Origin: Faecalibacterium hattorii
GTDB taxonomy: Bacteria > Bacillota > Clostridia > Oscillospirales > Ruminococcaceae
DNA: 64,000 bases
Direction of reading: 5' to 3'
NCBI RefSeq assembly: GCF_003287455.1
Contig: NZ_PRLC01000003.1
Span: 149,886 to 213,885 of the forward strand
Position numbers and translations under genes: made by a program
Shown: positions 1-9,080 of the stretch, in pieces
Numbering within the stretch: the first letter of the stretch is position 1
How the letters are laid out: the number at the start of each line of letters is the position of its first letter
The notes under the pieces: model-generated
What the model was told of the DNA's origin: nothing
The model's database searches: none
The model's input: the letters and a program-made list of their open reading frames with translations, nothing else

Positions 1-879
1 CCCGACATCTGCATCGGCATCTCTGAGTATGGCTGCGAGGGCATCATCAACTGGCACAGCAACACCCCCCAGTGCAAGGACTACACCGAGGAGTATCAGG
101 CTCTGTACCACGAGCACATGGCACAGGTCTTCGAGGATCGTCCTTGGGTCTGGGCTTCCCACGTCTGGAACATGTTCGACTTCGGCTGCGCTGCCCGTAA
201 CGAGGGCGGCGTGAGCGGCCGCAACAACAAGGGCCTCATCACCATGGACCGCAAGACCAAGAAGGACAGCTATTTTGTCTATCAGGCTTACTGGACCCAG
301 ACCCCGATGGTCCACATCGCTGGCCGCCGCCACGCTCAGCGCGCAGGCGAGACCACCGAGATCAAGGTCTACTCCAATCAGGACACCGTCGTTCTGTACG
401 TCAACGGCAAGGAAGTCGGCCAGCAGACCGCACACCGCGTCTTCAAGTTCAACGTTGCTCTGAACGACGGTTTCAACACCATCGTGGCCGTTGCCGGCGA
501 TGTGAAGGATTCCATCACGCTGGAGAAGGTTGCTGAGGAGCCCGGCTACTACACCCTGCCGGAGTTCAACGAGCGTCAGGAAGGCGTCGCCAACTGGTTC
601 AAGCAGATCGGCAGCATGGATCTGACCGCGCCCATGGAGTTCCCGGAAGGCTATTACAGCGTGAAGGACACCATGGAAGACCTTGCTAAGAACGAAGAGG
701 CTCTGGCTCTGGCTGCAAAGGCCGTCAAGCTGGCCACCAACTTCGACATCAAGCCCGGCGTCGGCATGTGGGACATGATGAAGAAGATGACCCCCGAAGC
801 CATGAGCAACATGATCTCCGGTATGCCGGAGGGCTTCATCGAGAGCCTGAACGCACAGCTCATCAAGGTCAAGAAGTAA
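1..879 (+). CDS. Beta-galactosidase, glycoside hydrolase family 2, C-terminal part (5' end outside window)
   Basis: The frame is open from base 1, so the gene starts upstream of the window; 292 residues are visible. The stretch GISEYGCEGIINWHS near the start matches the GH2 nucleophile region, with the Glu at bases 25-27 as the likely catalytic nucleophile. WASHVWNMFDF and the following KGLITMDRKTKKDSYFVYQAYW are typical of the end of the GH2 TIM barrel. After about residue 110 comes a beta-rich domain (TEIKVYSNQDTVVLYVNGKE) like the C-terminal immunoglobulin-like domains of GH2 enzymes, then a helical tail. The family cleaves terminal beta-galactosides or related sugars. No signal peptide can be judged because the N-terminus is missing. 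A strong hairpin terminator follows directly. Confidence 0.85.
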   Translation, partial: PDICIGISEYGCEGIINWHSNTPQCKDYTEEYQALYHEHMAQVFEDRPWVWASHVWNMFDFGCAARNEGGVSGRNNKGLITMDRKTKKDSYFVYQAYWTQTPMVHIAGRRHAQRAGETTEIKVYSNQDTVVLYVNGKEVGQQTAHRVFKFNVALNDGFNTIVAVAGDVKDSITLEKVAEEPGYYTLPEFNERQEGVANWFKQIGSMDLTAPMEFPEGYYSVKDTMEDLAKNEEALALAAKAVKLATNFDIKPGVGMWDMMKKMTPEAMSNMISGMPEGFIESLNAQLIKVKK

Positions 880-894
880 TTCCCCCTCAAAAGC

Positions 895-948
895 AGAACA
901 ATGCCCCGGCGGATGCTGCAAATGCAGTGCCCGCCGGGGCATTGTTCT
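895..948. terminator. Bidirectional rho-independent terminator
   Basis: Perfect 18-bp stem, 895-912 paired with 931-948, lying between the convergent GH2 gene and the small membrane-protein gene. Each strand has a short T-containing tail. Confidence 0.8.
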
Positions 949-960
949 GAAACCAGATTC

Positions 961-1164
961 TCAGCGCTTTTTCTTCTTTTTCTTTTTCGGGCCGGAGGAA
1001 GCCGCACTGCTGGTCGTATGGGGCGCATTGCGGGCCCGGCGGGACTCATACAGATACTTTGAGAGATTGGGCACCACGATGGCGATGAACGCCAGAACGA
1101 CGAACACCAGAAAGCTGGGCTGGTCGTGGTTCGTATTGAACAGCGTTTGCAGGAAGTTGCTCAT
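961..1164 (-). CDS. Small single-pass membrane protein with a lysine-rich tail
   Basis: 67 residues. A hydrophobic segment (SFLVFVVLAFIAIVVPNL, about residues 17-34) should span the membrane. It is followed by an Arg-rich stretch and a C-terminus of eight consecutive basic residues (KKKKKKKR). GGAAAGG lies just upstream of the ATG. It sits 45 bases downstream of the TM2-domain gene on the same strand, so the two are probably co-transcribed. No family is recognised. The basic tail would suit contact with phospholipid heads or nucleic acid, but that is only a guess. Confidence 0.6.
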   Translation of the reverse strand: MSNFLQTLFNTNHDQPSFLVFVVLAFIAIVVPNLSKYLYESRRARNAPHTTSSAASSGPKKKKKKKR

Positions 1165-1209
1165 AAGATGTACCTTTCCGGTTTTGCGAAACCGCTCAAT
1201 GGGGGTGGC

Positions 1210-1503
1210 TCACAGCAGGATGAGGCCGTTCTCGTCCGGCTTCATGGGGACGGCGATGATCGCATCCACGAGGGTCATTGCGATGGAAAAACCGCTCCAG
1301 CAGGTCGCCAGATAGAGCACCCCCAGAATGGGCCGCTTCGCGTAGAACTGGTGTGCGCCAAAAATTCCCAGAATGCAGAGGCGGAGGTAGGTCTTGCGGT
1401 TGACGGCGTGCTTTTCGCGGCCATCATACCATGTGGCCAGATGATCGATGCAGTTCCAGATGAAGCCGTGGTTGGGGTCTTTCTGCCATTGGGTCTTTGC
1501 CAT
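1210..1503 (-). CDS. TM2-domain membrane protein
   Basis: 97 residues. The central LGIFGAHQFYAKR followed by ILGVLYLATCWSGFSIAMTLVDAIIAV matches the TM2 domain: two membrane helices joined by a short turn, with the G-x-H-x-FY motif. The N-terminal 45 residues are polar and would lie in the cytoplasm. The function of bacterial TM2 proteins is mostly unknown. An AGAGG-type ribosome site precedes the ATG. It probably forms a small unit with the basic-tailed membrane protein downstream. Confidence 0.75.
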   Translation of the reverse strand: MAKTQWQKDPNHGFIWNCIDHLATWYDGREKHAVNRKTYLRLCILGIFGAHQFYAKRPILGVLYLATCWSGFSIAMTLVDAIIAVPMKPDENGLILL

Positions 1504-1637
1504 TGTTTTGTACCTCTGTCTCTTTCATAAAATCAGGAAAGCCGCCCACCGCGCAGTCAGCCCGGTGAGCGGTCCTCCTTATTGGTTTCTGATGAGAATG
1601 TTTTCCGCAGTGTTAAGGGTTAGAATGCAGCTTGGGA

Positions 1638-3155
1638 TCAGGCGTTCTCAGCCATAGCCTTCATCTTGATCTTCACGACTTCGTCCTGAATCTCGGCCAT
1701 CTTTTCCTTGGTCAGGGGGTAGAAGTGCATCGCGATCAGGTTGCAGACCAGACCGATCATGATGACGCCGTAAGCGCACAGTGCAGTGCCGATGCGGAGC
1801 TTCATGGTGACGGGGTCGCCCATGACGGGGTTGTGGTCAGCGAAGCCGCAAGCGGTGAACATGGCACCGGCGATCATGGGAGCGAAGGAAGAGACCAGCT
1901 TGTCCACGAAGCTGAACAGGGTGCCCATCAGGCCGGGGACGTACTTGCCGGAACGATAAACTTCGTAGTCAGCGCAGTCAGCGGTCATGGGGATAACGAT
2001 GTTGCCAGCGAGGTTCTGGAAGCCGCCGGTGAGAACGGTCAGCACCAGATAGAGGATCAGGAAGTAGCCCCAGTTCAGAGCACCGGTCTCCGGGTTGGAG
2101 GTCATGGTGGTGGGGTCGCCCAGCAGCCACAGAGCGATCAGAGCGCCGTTGCCGATCAGAGCGCCGACAGAGCCGATGATCATGCCCTTGCGCTGGCCAA
2201 ACTTGGTAGCCAGAGCGGAGATGCACAGGAAGGTCAGGACGCAGGTGGGGATGGTGGTCAGAGCGGTGACGTTGCCCTGCAGCAGGGTAGAACCGGCGAT
2301 GCAGGCGAACAGAGCGACCTGAACGGCGCTGGTTCTTGCGGTAGAGCCCAGCTTATCGGTAGAAGCGGACAGGACCAGCATCTGAATGGCGCGGTTGTTC
2401 TTCAGGGTATCCCAGTAATCCTTCAGGCCGACCTTGATGGGCTTGCCGGTGCCGAAGAACTCAGGACGGTCCTTCGGGGTAATGGCGATGACAGCCAGCA
2501 GGGTGAAGATGCCGGAAACGATGGCGACCAACATCCAGAAGGTGTGGAAGAACTGGGTGGAAGCATAGCCGCCGACATCCTTAAAGCTGTTTGCGATGTT
2601 GGCGGTGATAACAGCCAGACCGGCAAACAGGAGGGTGTTATACACACCGTCGAAGGAGGCGAACAGAGGACGCTGCTTGGGGTCGTTGGTCAGGCAGGAC
2701 TGAGCCGACTTGGTAACGACACACTGGCAGGTGTAGCCGAGGTAGTAAACCATCAACACGACCACATAGAAGGGGAAGCGGACAGCCTGCGGCAGGTTGT
2801 GGGTGACATGGAAGGCGACGAAGCTGGTCACGGCCAGAAGGATGTTGCCGATGACCATGAACGGGCGGTTCTTGCCGAACTTGCCGTTGGTCTTATCGAC
2901 CATGAAGCCCACGAACGGGTCGGTAACGCCATCCCAGATACGCATGGCCATGGTCAGGGAAGAAGCGACCATCATGCCAACGCCGACCCAGCCCATCAGG
3001 TAGTAGGTGGCGTAGTTCATCAGGAACAGGTACAGGTTGGTGGCCGTGTTGTTCAGCGCAAAGCAGCCGATACGCCACAGCGGAACGCGGTGGATGCCGT
3101 TGGTCTCATAGTTCTTGTCATAGAACTTGTCCGGCAGAGTTCTCGTTTTTGCCAT
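1638..3155 (-). CDS. GPH-family sugar:cation symporter (MFS)
   Basis: 505 residues with about 12 hydrophobic segments. WDGVTDPFVGFMVDKT (about residues 73-88) is the D-x-x-x-D-P-x-x-G signature of the glycoside-pentoside-hexuronide:cation symporters, as in the MelB and XynB/UidP groups. The gene diverges from the GH3 glycosidase across a 395-bp AT-rich gap, so it probably imports the oligosaccharide or glycoside that the GH3 enzyme cleaves. The start is supported by AAGGAGAG 8 bases before the ATG. The exact substrate cannot be read from the sequence. Confidence 0.85.
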   Translation of the reverse strand: MAKTRTLPDKFYDKNYETNGIHRVPLWRIGCFALNNTATNLYLFLMNYATYYLMGWVGVGMMVASSLTMAMRIWDGVTDPFVGFMVDKTNGKFGKNRPFMVIGNILLAVTSFVAFHVTHNLPQAVRFPFYVVVLMVYYLGYTCQCVVTKSAQSCLTNDPKQRPLFASFDGVYNTLLFAGLAVITANIANSFKDVGGYASTQFFHTFWMLVAIVSGIFTLLAVIAITPKDRPEFFGTGKPIKVGLKDYWDTLKNNRAIQMLVLSASTDKLGSTARTSAVQVALFACIAGSTLLQGNVTALTTIPTCVLTFLCISALATKFGQRKGMIIGSVGALIGNGALIALWLLGDPTTMTSNPETGALNWGYFLILYLVLTVLTGGFQNLAGNIVIPMTADCADYEVYRSGKYVPGLMGTLFSFVDKLVSSFAPMIAGAMFTACGFADHNPVMGDPVTMKLRIGTALCAYGVIMIGLVCNLIAMHFYPLTKEKMAEIQDEVVKIKMKAMAENA

Positions 3156-3550
3156 TTCGTTTTCTCTCCTTAATTCGTGAATAGGCGTTCTCCGTTTTGC
3201 CCCGTTTAGAAAACCGCACCTGCCACTGTGCGGGCTGCGGGACTTTATGTCATTATTATGAACACATCTCGAAAATTCTGTTAGTAAAATTTTGAGGTGA
3301 ATCAGGACGATTTTACTATTTTGAGAAGATTTTCACAACTTTCAAAAAAGCTATTGGGTAGGTTGCACAATCAAGTGATATACTAGTATTGCACATTGCC
3401 CATGTGCGCGAAACGTCCTGAAAAGAATGTGGGGAAATTGCGGATTTATCCAAAAATATTTCTACTCCGTTTGGAGCCGCGTCATTATAATATAGGTATC
3501 ATAAAAACGCATCTCTGCATCCCTGTAAAAATGAAAAAGGAGAAACACAA
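3156..3550. promoter_or_regulatory. Divergent AT-rich control region between symporter and GH3 glycosidase
   Basis: This 395-bp gap is far more AT-rich than its neighbours. A TATAAT at 3486-3491 on the plus strand is a plausible -10 for the GH3 operon, but no good -35 stands 17 bp upstream, which would fit an activator-dependent promoter. TTGCACA occurs twice in the same orientation (about 3363 and 3389), and TTTTGAG twice near 3290 and 3329. These are possible operator repeats. No small gene is seen. Confidence 0.35.
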
Positions 3551-5794
3551 ATGGCAGTAAAAGCTTCCGGGCGCGTTCAGCGCTACGTCAATGCAAACGG
3601 CCCCACCATCGGCACAGTGGAGCGCAAGGTCCTTTCGCAGGACGGCCTGTACTTCAAGGATATCGACGGCACCGGCACCGTCAGCGCCGTCAACGACTGG
3701 CGCCTTTCCCCCGAAGAGCGCGCACAGGCTTACGTCAAGACCCTGACCACCAGCGAGAAGATCGGCCAGCTCTTCACCTCCGACTGGCGGATGGGCCCCA
3801 AGTATCCCTCCCCTCGTCTCGCCGCCAACGGCCACAAGCCTGTGGGCGACGAGACCGGCTTGCTGGATGAGGCCCCGGTGGATGTCTCCGACAGCATCTT
3901 CGGCCATCAGGCTCTGCCCAGCACCACCGACATGGTCAAGAAGTGCTTCAACCGCCACGTCATCCTCCGCGAGAGCCCCTCGCCCGAAGATCTGGCCGAT
4001 TACCTCAACCAGCTGCAGTACCTGACCGAGACCTGTGAGCACTTCGTGCCCATGCAGGTCATGTCCAACAGCCGCAACGAGAACGGCGAGGTCGTCTTCG
4101 GCATGAACGACGCCACCGGCGTGTTCGCCACCTATCCCGGCACTCTGGGCATCGCAGCCGCCGTCAAGGGTACCGCCCGCATCGACATCATCGACAAGTT
4201 CGCCGATACCATCCGCCGCGAGTGGAACGCATGCGGCCTGAAGAAGGGCTATATGTACATGGCCGACTGCGTCACCGACCCCCGTTGGCAGCGCACCTTC
4301 GGCACCTTCGGCGAGGACCCGGAGCTGATCGAGGAGATCTTCGACCACCTGATCCCCGGCATTCAGGGCGGCAGCAACGGTGTCACCCCGGAGGGCGTAT
4401 CCGTCACCGTGAAGCACTTCCCCGGCGGCGGTGCCCGTGAGAACGGCTTTGATCCCCACTATGCCGCTGGTCAGTGGAACATCTACGCCACCCCCGGCTC
4501 CCTGCAGAAGTATCACATCCCGGCTTTCCGTGCGGCCATCCGCCACAACGCCGAGTCCATCATGCCCTACTACTCCAAGCCCTGCGCCGAGAAGAGCGCC
4601 CCGCAGGAGGACTTCAACGGCAACCCCATTGCGCTGAACCCCTACGGCTTTGCTTACAATAAGGTGTTCATCGACGGGATGCTCCGCAGCCAGATGGGCT
4701 TCAAGGGCTACATCAACTCCGACACCGGCATCGTCCACAACATGTGCTGGGGCGTCGATATGCTGGACGAGCCGGAGCGCATCGGCTACGCCGTCACCCA
4801 GAGCGGCGTGGACCTGATCTCCGGTCTGCTGGACAACGAGCTGGGCGAGGAGAGCTACGCCCGCGCCACCAATGGCTACTACGACACCCACGAGGTGCCC
4901 GCCGGCTTCAAGAAGGAGGACCTCGTCCTGACCGACGAGAGCCTGAACCGCGCCGTCAGCCGCACCCTGACCGAGTTGTTCCGTCAGGGCATGTTCGAGG
5001 ACCCCTACGCCGACCCCAAGAAGGCCGCCGAGGTCGTAGCCACCAAGGCCGACTGGGAAGAGGCTGCCCGCGTCCACCGCGAGAGCGTCGTCCTGTTGAA
5101 GAATGACGGCACCCTGCCCCTGAAGAAGGGCTGCAAGGTCTACGCCGAGGCCTTCGGCAAGAGCGCCGAAGCCAGCGGGGCTGCCACCAAGGCCCTGCGG
5201 GAGATGCTGGGCGATGTGGTTCTGGTGGATGACCCCGCCGCAGCCGAGATCGCCCTGCTGATGGTCAGCCCCCAGTCCGGTGCGTACTTCAACGCTACCC
5301 CCGGCTATCTGGAGCTGGACATCTGCGAGGACAAGACCGTCTGCAACGTGGACGAGAGCGGCAAGCCCACCGCCGAGACCCACAAGGAGACCACGCTGGT
5401 GGGGGCCAACCGCATCCCCGGCATCGCCGAGGCGGTCCACGCGCACGGCGGCAAGGTCGTCTCCAACATCAACTGCCCGCTGGCTTGGGAAGTCGGCAGC
5501 ATCGAGAAGGTCTCCGACGCGCTGACCGTCGGCTTCGACACCTATCCTTCCGCTACGCTGGATGTCATCTTCGGCCGCTTTGCCCCGGTCGGCAAACTGC
5601 CGCTGACCCTGCCCAAGGGCGATGAGGTTCTGGCTGTCAACGCGGACGGCGTCTGCGTCAGCCCCAACGACGTGCCCGGCTACGCCAAGGATGCCTACAT
5701 GCCCGACAGCATGAAGGACGAGAACGGCAAGGCTTACGCCTACCGCGACGCCGCCGGCAACTACTATGAGATGAACTTCGGTTTGAATTACTAA
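3551..5794 (+). CDS. Glycoside hydrolase family 3 (beta-glucosidase-type)
   Basis: 747 residues, cytoplasmic (no signal peptide). The N-terminal (alpha/beta)8 domain has FGTFGEDPELIEE, VKHFPGGGARENG and the nucleophile segment GYINSDTG, with Asp at about residue 391. The second alpha/beta sandwich begins around residue 510 at HRESVVLLKNDGTLPL, the usual GH3 boundary. No fibronectin-type third domain is evident after about residue 720. GH3 enzymes remove terminal beta-linked sugars. With the divergent GPH symporter this suggests uptake followed by internal hydrolysis of a beta-glucoside or beta-xyloside. AAAGGAG lies just upstream of the ATG. A strong terminator separates it from the MATE gene. 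Confidence 0.9.
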   Translation: MAVKASGRVQRYVNANGPTIGTVERKVLSQDGLYFKDIDGTGTVSAVNDWRLSPEERAQAYVKTLTTSEKIGQLFTSDWRMGPKYPSPRLAANGHKPVGDETGLLDEAPVDVSDSIFGHQALPSTTDMVKKCFNRHVILRESPSPEDLADYLNQLQYLTETCEHFVPMQVMSNSRNENGEVVFGMNDATGVFATYPGTLGIAAAVKGTARIDIIDKFADTIRREWNACGLKKGYMYMADCVTDPRWQRTFGTFGEDPELIEEIFDHLIPGIQGGSNGVTPEGVSVTVKHFPGGGARENGFDPHYAAGQWNIYATPGSLQKYHIPAFRAAIRHNAESIMPYYSKPCAEKSAPQEDFNGNPIALNPYGFAYNKVFIDGMLRSQMGFKGYINSDTGIVHNMCWGVDMLDEPERIGYAVTQSGVDLISGLLDNELGEESYARATNGYYDTHEVPAGFKKEDLVLTDESLNRAVSRTLTELFRQGMFEDPYADPKKAAEVVATKADWEEAARVHRESVVLLKNDGTLPLKKGCKVYAEAFGKSAEASGAATKALREMLGDVVLVDDPAAAEIALLMVSPQSGAYFNATPGYLELDICEDKTVCNVDESGKPTAETHKETTLVGANRIPGIAEAVHAHGGKVVSNINCPLAWEVGSIEKVSDALTVGFDTYPSATLDVIFGRFAPVGKLPLTLPKGDEVLAVNADGVCVSPNDVPGYAKDAYMPDSMKDENGKAYAYRDAAGNYYEMNFGLNY

Positions 5795-5800
5795 GCTTTT

Positions 5801-5840
5801 ATCGATAATCAGCACCCCTTCCGGGGTGTTGATTATCGAT
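5801..5840 (+). terminator. Rho-independent terminator after the GH3 gene
   Basis: An 18-bp stem (5801-5818 with 5823-5840, one G-T pair, TTCC loop). It ends only about 7 bases before the ribosome site of the MATE gene, so the MATE gene may depend on read-through or on a promoter not seen here. Confidence 0.8.
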
Positions 5841-5858
5841 TTTCACAAGGAGAATCAA

Positions 5859-7232
5859 ATGCCTCAGACACAGAAAAAGCAAGATATGGGCACCGGCGAC
5901 GTCAAGAAGCTGCTGCTCCAGCTGATGATCCCGGCGGTCGTAGCGCAGGTGGTCAATCTGCTGTACAACATCGTGGACCGCATCTACATCGGCCACATCT
6001 CCGGCATCGGTGCGGCGGCGCTGACGGGCGTGGGCCTGTTCACCCCCATCCTGATGCTGCTGAACGCCTTTGCCATGCTCATCGGTGCGGGCGGTGCCCC
6101 CCGCACCGCCATTGCCATGGGCCAAGGCGATAAGGAGCAGGCGGAAAAGATCATCAGCAACAGCTTCACCATGCTGATGATCTTCGCGGTGCTCCTGACG
6201 GTCGTGTTCTACGCCAGCGCACCCACCCTGCTGCGCCTGTTCGGTGCCAGCGATACCACCCTGCCTTACGCGCTGGCCTACAGCCGCATCTACATCCTCG
6301 GCTCGGTCTGCGTCCTCATCGTGATGGGCATGAACCCCTTCATCACAACGCAGGGCTTCGCCAAGATCAGTATGCTCACCACCGTCATCGGTGCAGTCAT
6401 CAACATCATTCTGGACCCCATCCTGATCTTCGCGTTCGGTCTGGGCGTGCAGGGCGCAGCCATCGCCACCGTGCTCAGTCAGGCCGTGGGTGCCATCTGG
6501 ATCCTGCGCTTCCTCACCGGCCCCAAGACCACTCTCAAGCTGAAAAAAGAGTACCTGAAGCCGGAAAAGAAGACCATCCTGCCCGTCGTAGCGCTGGGCA
6601 TATCCTCTTTCGTCATGCTCTCCACCGAGAGTCTGCTCTCCATCAGCTTCAGCTCCAGCCTCGCCCGGTACGGCGGCGACGTGGCCGTGGGCGCTATGAC
6701 GGTCATCACCAGCGCTTCCCAGCTGGCGACTCTGCCCCTTCAGGGCATCTGCCAAGGCGGCCAGCCGGTGATGAGCTTCAACTTCGGCGCGGGCAAAAAG
6801 AGCCGCGTCAAGGAGGCCTTCCGCTTCCAGTTGACCCTCTGCTTCGGCTACACGACCCTGTTCTGGCTGCTGATGATGCTGGTTCCCGGCGCGGTGGCGG
6901 GCATCTTCACTTCGGACGCCGCCCTCATCGAATACACCACGTGGGCCATGCGCATCTATATGGCTGGCATCTTCGCCATGGGTATTCAGATCGCGTGCCA
7001 ACAGAGCTTCATGGCGCTGGGGCAGGCCAAAGTCAGCTTGCTGCTGGCCTGTCTGCGCAAGATCATCCTGCTGATCCCCCTCATCTTCATTTTGCCGCAT
7101 CTGGTTTCTGAACCCGTTTTCGGCGTCTTCCTCGCCGAGCCGGTCAGCGACATCCTTGCTGCAACCGTTACCGCCTTCACCTTCTTCACACGGTTCAATA
7201 AGATCTTGGACAAGGGTGCGGGCAAAGTCTGA
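5859..7232 (+). CDS. MATE-family efflux transporter
   Basis: 457 residues with about 12 membrane segments in two homologous halves. The N-terminal half carries LLLQLMIPAVVAQVVNLLYNIVDRIYIGH, typical of MATE proteins of the NorM/DinF type in Firmicutes. The second half has GQPVMSFNFGAGKKSRVKEAF, the matching repeat. These proteins export drugs or metabolites in exchange for H+ or Na+. The ATG at 5859 is preferred because AAGGAG (5847-5852) stands 6 bases before it; an in-frame GTG at 5826 lies inside the terminator. Only 17 bases separate it from the SDR gene downstream. Confidence 0.88.
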   Translation: MPQTQKKQDMGTGDVKKLLLQLMIPAVVAQVVNLLYNIVDRIYIGHISGIGAAALTGVGLFTPILMLLNAFAMLIGAGGAPRTAIAMGQGDKEQAEKIISNSFTMLMIFAVLLTVVFYASAPTLLRLFGASDTTLPYALAYSRIYILGSVCVLIVMGMNPFITTQGFAKISMLTTVIGAVINIILDPILIFAFGLGVQGAAIATVLSQAVGAIWILRFLTGPKTTLKLKKEYLKPEKKTILPVVALGISSFVMLSTESLLSISFSSSLARYGGDVAVGAMTVITSASQLATLPLQGICQGGQPVMSFNFGAGKKSRVKEAFRFQLTLCFGYTTLFWLLMMLVPGAVAGIFTSDAALIEYTTWAMRIYMAGIFAMGIQIACQQSFMALGQAKVSLLLACLRKIILLIPLIFILPHLVSEPVFGVFLAEPVSDILAATVTAFTFFTRFNKILDKGAGKV

Positions 7233-7249
7233 TTGAACGGAGGTACACC

Positions 7250-8104
7250 ATGGAAAAGAACGTTCTGAACACCGACCTCTCCGGCAAAGTCGCCGTTGTC
7301 ACCGGTGCCAGCGGCACCCTCTGCTCCATCTTCGCCAAGGCCTTGGCCCGCGCAGGGGCGAAAGTTGCTCTTCTGGGCCGCAATATGGACAAGCTCAAGG
7401 CGCTGGCCGATGAGATCGAAGCCGAGGGCGGCGTGGCCAAGGGCTACACCTGCAACGTCATGAACAAGGCCAACTGCTTACAGGTGGCCGAAGACGTGCT
7501 GGCTGACCTCGGCCCCTGCGACATCCTCGTGAACGGTGCGGGCGGCAACAATTCCCGCGCCAATACCGACAAGGAATATTTCGAGATGGGCGACCTCGAC
7601 ACCGACACCGTGACTTTCTTCGACCTCGACGAGAGCGGCGTGGAGATGGTGTTCAACCTGAACTTCATCGGCACCCTGCTGCCGACCCAAGCCTTTGCCC
7701 GCCAGATGGTCGGCCGCGAGGGCTGCAACATCCTGAACATCTCCAGCATGAACGCCTACCTGCCCCTGACCAAGATCCCGGCCTACTCCGGCTCCAAGGC
7801 CGCCGTGACCAACTTCACGCAGTGGCTGGCCGTCCACTTCAGCAAGGTGGGCATTCGGGTCAACGCCATTGCGCCGGGCTTCTTCGCCAGCGACCAGAAT
7901 GCAAAGCTCCTCTACAACGAGGACGGCACCCCCACCGCCCGCACCGGCAAGATCCTTGCCGCCACCCCCATGGGCCGCTTCGGCGACAGCAAGCGTGACC
8001 TCGTAGGCGCGCTGCTCTTCCTGCTGAACAACGACGCCGCCGGGTTCATCACCGGCATCTGCCTCCCCGTGGACGGCGGCTTCTCCGCCTATTCGGGCGT
8101 GTGA
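7250..8104 (+). CDS. SDR-family oxidoreductase, probable D-mannonate/fructuronate-type reductase
   Basis: 284 residues. A Rossmann N-terminus (KVAVVTGASGTL), NGAGGNN, a Ser-Tyr-Lys triad (NISSMNAY ... YSGSK) and the C-terminal PVDGGFSAYSGV are seen. That ending and the long insert after NAGG resemble the SDR fructuronate reductases of Firmicutes, which convert fructuronate to mannonate in hexuronate breakdown. No mannonate dehydratase or uronate isomerase lies nearby, so the substrate is uncertain. GGAGG precedes the ATG. The gene is 17 bases from the MATE gene and ends in a terminator. Confidence 0.75.
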   Translation: MEKNVLNTDLSGKVAVVTGASGTLCSIFAKALARAGAKVALLGRNMDKLKALADEIEAEGGVAKGYTCNVMNKANCLQVAEDVLADLGPCDILVNGAGGNNSRANTDKEYFEMGDLDTDTVTFFDLDESGVEMVFNLNFIGTLLPTQAFARQMVGREGCNILNISSMNAYLPLTKIPAYSGSKAAVTNFTQWLAVHFSKVGIRVNAIAPGFFASDQNAKLLYNEDGTPTARTGKILAATPMGRFGDSKRDLVGALLFLLNNDAAGFITGICLPVDGGFSAYSGV

Positions 8105-8118
8105 TCCCAACACAACAA

Positions 8119-8160
8119 AAAACTGCCGCATCCGAGCATTTTCCCCGATGCGGCAGTTTT
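8119..8160. terminator. Bidirectional terminator between SDR gene and argF
   Basis: A 14-bp stem, 8119-8132 with 8147-8160, with A and T runs on either side. It serves the convergent SDR gene (+) and argF (-). Confidence 0.85.
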
Positions 8161-8165
8161 CTTTG

Positions 8166-9080
8166 TTATTGGTTCGCCAGCAGCACTGCCAGAACAGCCT
8201 TCTGGACGTGGAGGCGGTTTTCCGCTTCGGTGAAGATCTCGTCGGCGTGCTCCTCAAAGACGGCAGTGGAGATCTCCTCGCCGCGGTGGGCGGGCAGACA
8301 GTGGAGCAGCAGGGCGTCGGATCTTGCCTTGCTCATGAGCGGACTCGTGACCTGAAATCCCGCGAAATCCCGCAGACGGCGCTCGCTCTCCGGGGTGCCG
8401 GGGGCGGTGTTCCATGCCGCCGTCACCACAACGTCGGCGTCCTTGACGCCCTCGGCGGGGTCGGTCAGGAGCTGGAACTTTGCGCCGTACTTGTGGGCGA
8501 ACATCAGCACATCGGCGGCGGGGCGGTAGCCCTGCGGGCAGACGCAGCGGACCTTCATGCCCGCCAGCAGACAGCCCACGATGAGGCTGTTGGCCATGCT
8601 GCAGCCATCCCCGATGAAGCAGAGGGTCTGGCCTTCCAGCGCACCGCGGCGCTCCCGGATGGTCATCAGGTCGGCCAGCACCTGACAAGGGTGGGCGTAA
8701 TCGGTCAGGCCGTTGATGACCGGCACGCCCGCCAGCTCGGCGAACTCTTCGAGGTCGCTCTGGCGGTAGGTGCGCCACACCACGCAGTCGTAATAGCGGC
8801 CCAGCACGCGGGCAGTGTCCTTGAGGGGCTCGCCCCGGCCGGACTGCAATTCGGTGGCGGCGTTCATGTAATTTCCAAGGCCGCCCAACTGATACACACC
8901 CACCTCAAAGCTGGTGCGGGTGCGGGTGGAGTTTTTGGAGAACATCAGCGCCACGCTCTTGCCCTTCAGCAGGGGAGCGGTGCCCCCGGCTTTCTGGTCT
9001 GCCTTGAGCTTGTCCGCCACATCGAGGATGTGGGTCAGCTCTTCGGGGGTGAGGTCGCCCATTTTCAGCAGATGTTTCAT
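8166..9080 (-). CDS. argF: Ornithine carbamoyltransferase
   Basis: 304 residues. SKNSTRTRTSFEV is the carbamoyl-phosphate site (STRTR), DYAHPCQVLADLMT contains the HPxQ motif, and LLHCLPAHRGEEI is the ornithine-site HCLP motif. The enzyme joins carbamoyl phosphate and ornithine to give citrulline. The start at 9080 overlaps the argD stop by four bases (ATGA), a sign of translational coupling. The frame stays open upstream inside argD, but that extension has no family similarity. This is the last gene of the arginine cluster and ends at the shared terminator. Confidence 0.95.
   Translation of the reverse strand: MKHLLKMGDLTPEELTHILDVADKLKADQKAGGTAPLLKGKSVALMFSKNSTRTRTSFEVGVYQLGGLGNYMNAATELQSGRGEPLKDTARVLGRYYDCVVWRTYRQSDLEEFAELAGVPVINGLTDYAHPCQVLADLMTIRERRGALEGQTLCFIGDGCSMANSLIVGCLLAGMKVRCVCPQGYRPAADVLMFAHKYGAKFQLLTDPAEGVKDADVVVTAAWNTAPGTPESERRLRDFAGFQVTSPLMSKARSDALLLHCLPAHRGEEISTAVFEEHADEIFTEAENRLHVQKAVLAVLLANQ

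Noticed and set aside
1632..3173. 513-codon plus-strand frame opposite the GPH symporter
   Set aside because: Composition (Gly, Asp, His, Gln, Val rich, no membrane segments) fits an antisense shadow.
3485..5815. 776-codon open frame antisense to the GH3 gene
   Set aside because: It mirrors the GH3 gene in a GC-rich codon pattern, has no ribosome site and a composition rich in Gly, Val, Asp and His typical of antisense shadows.
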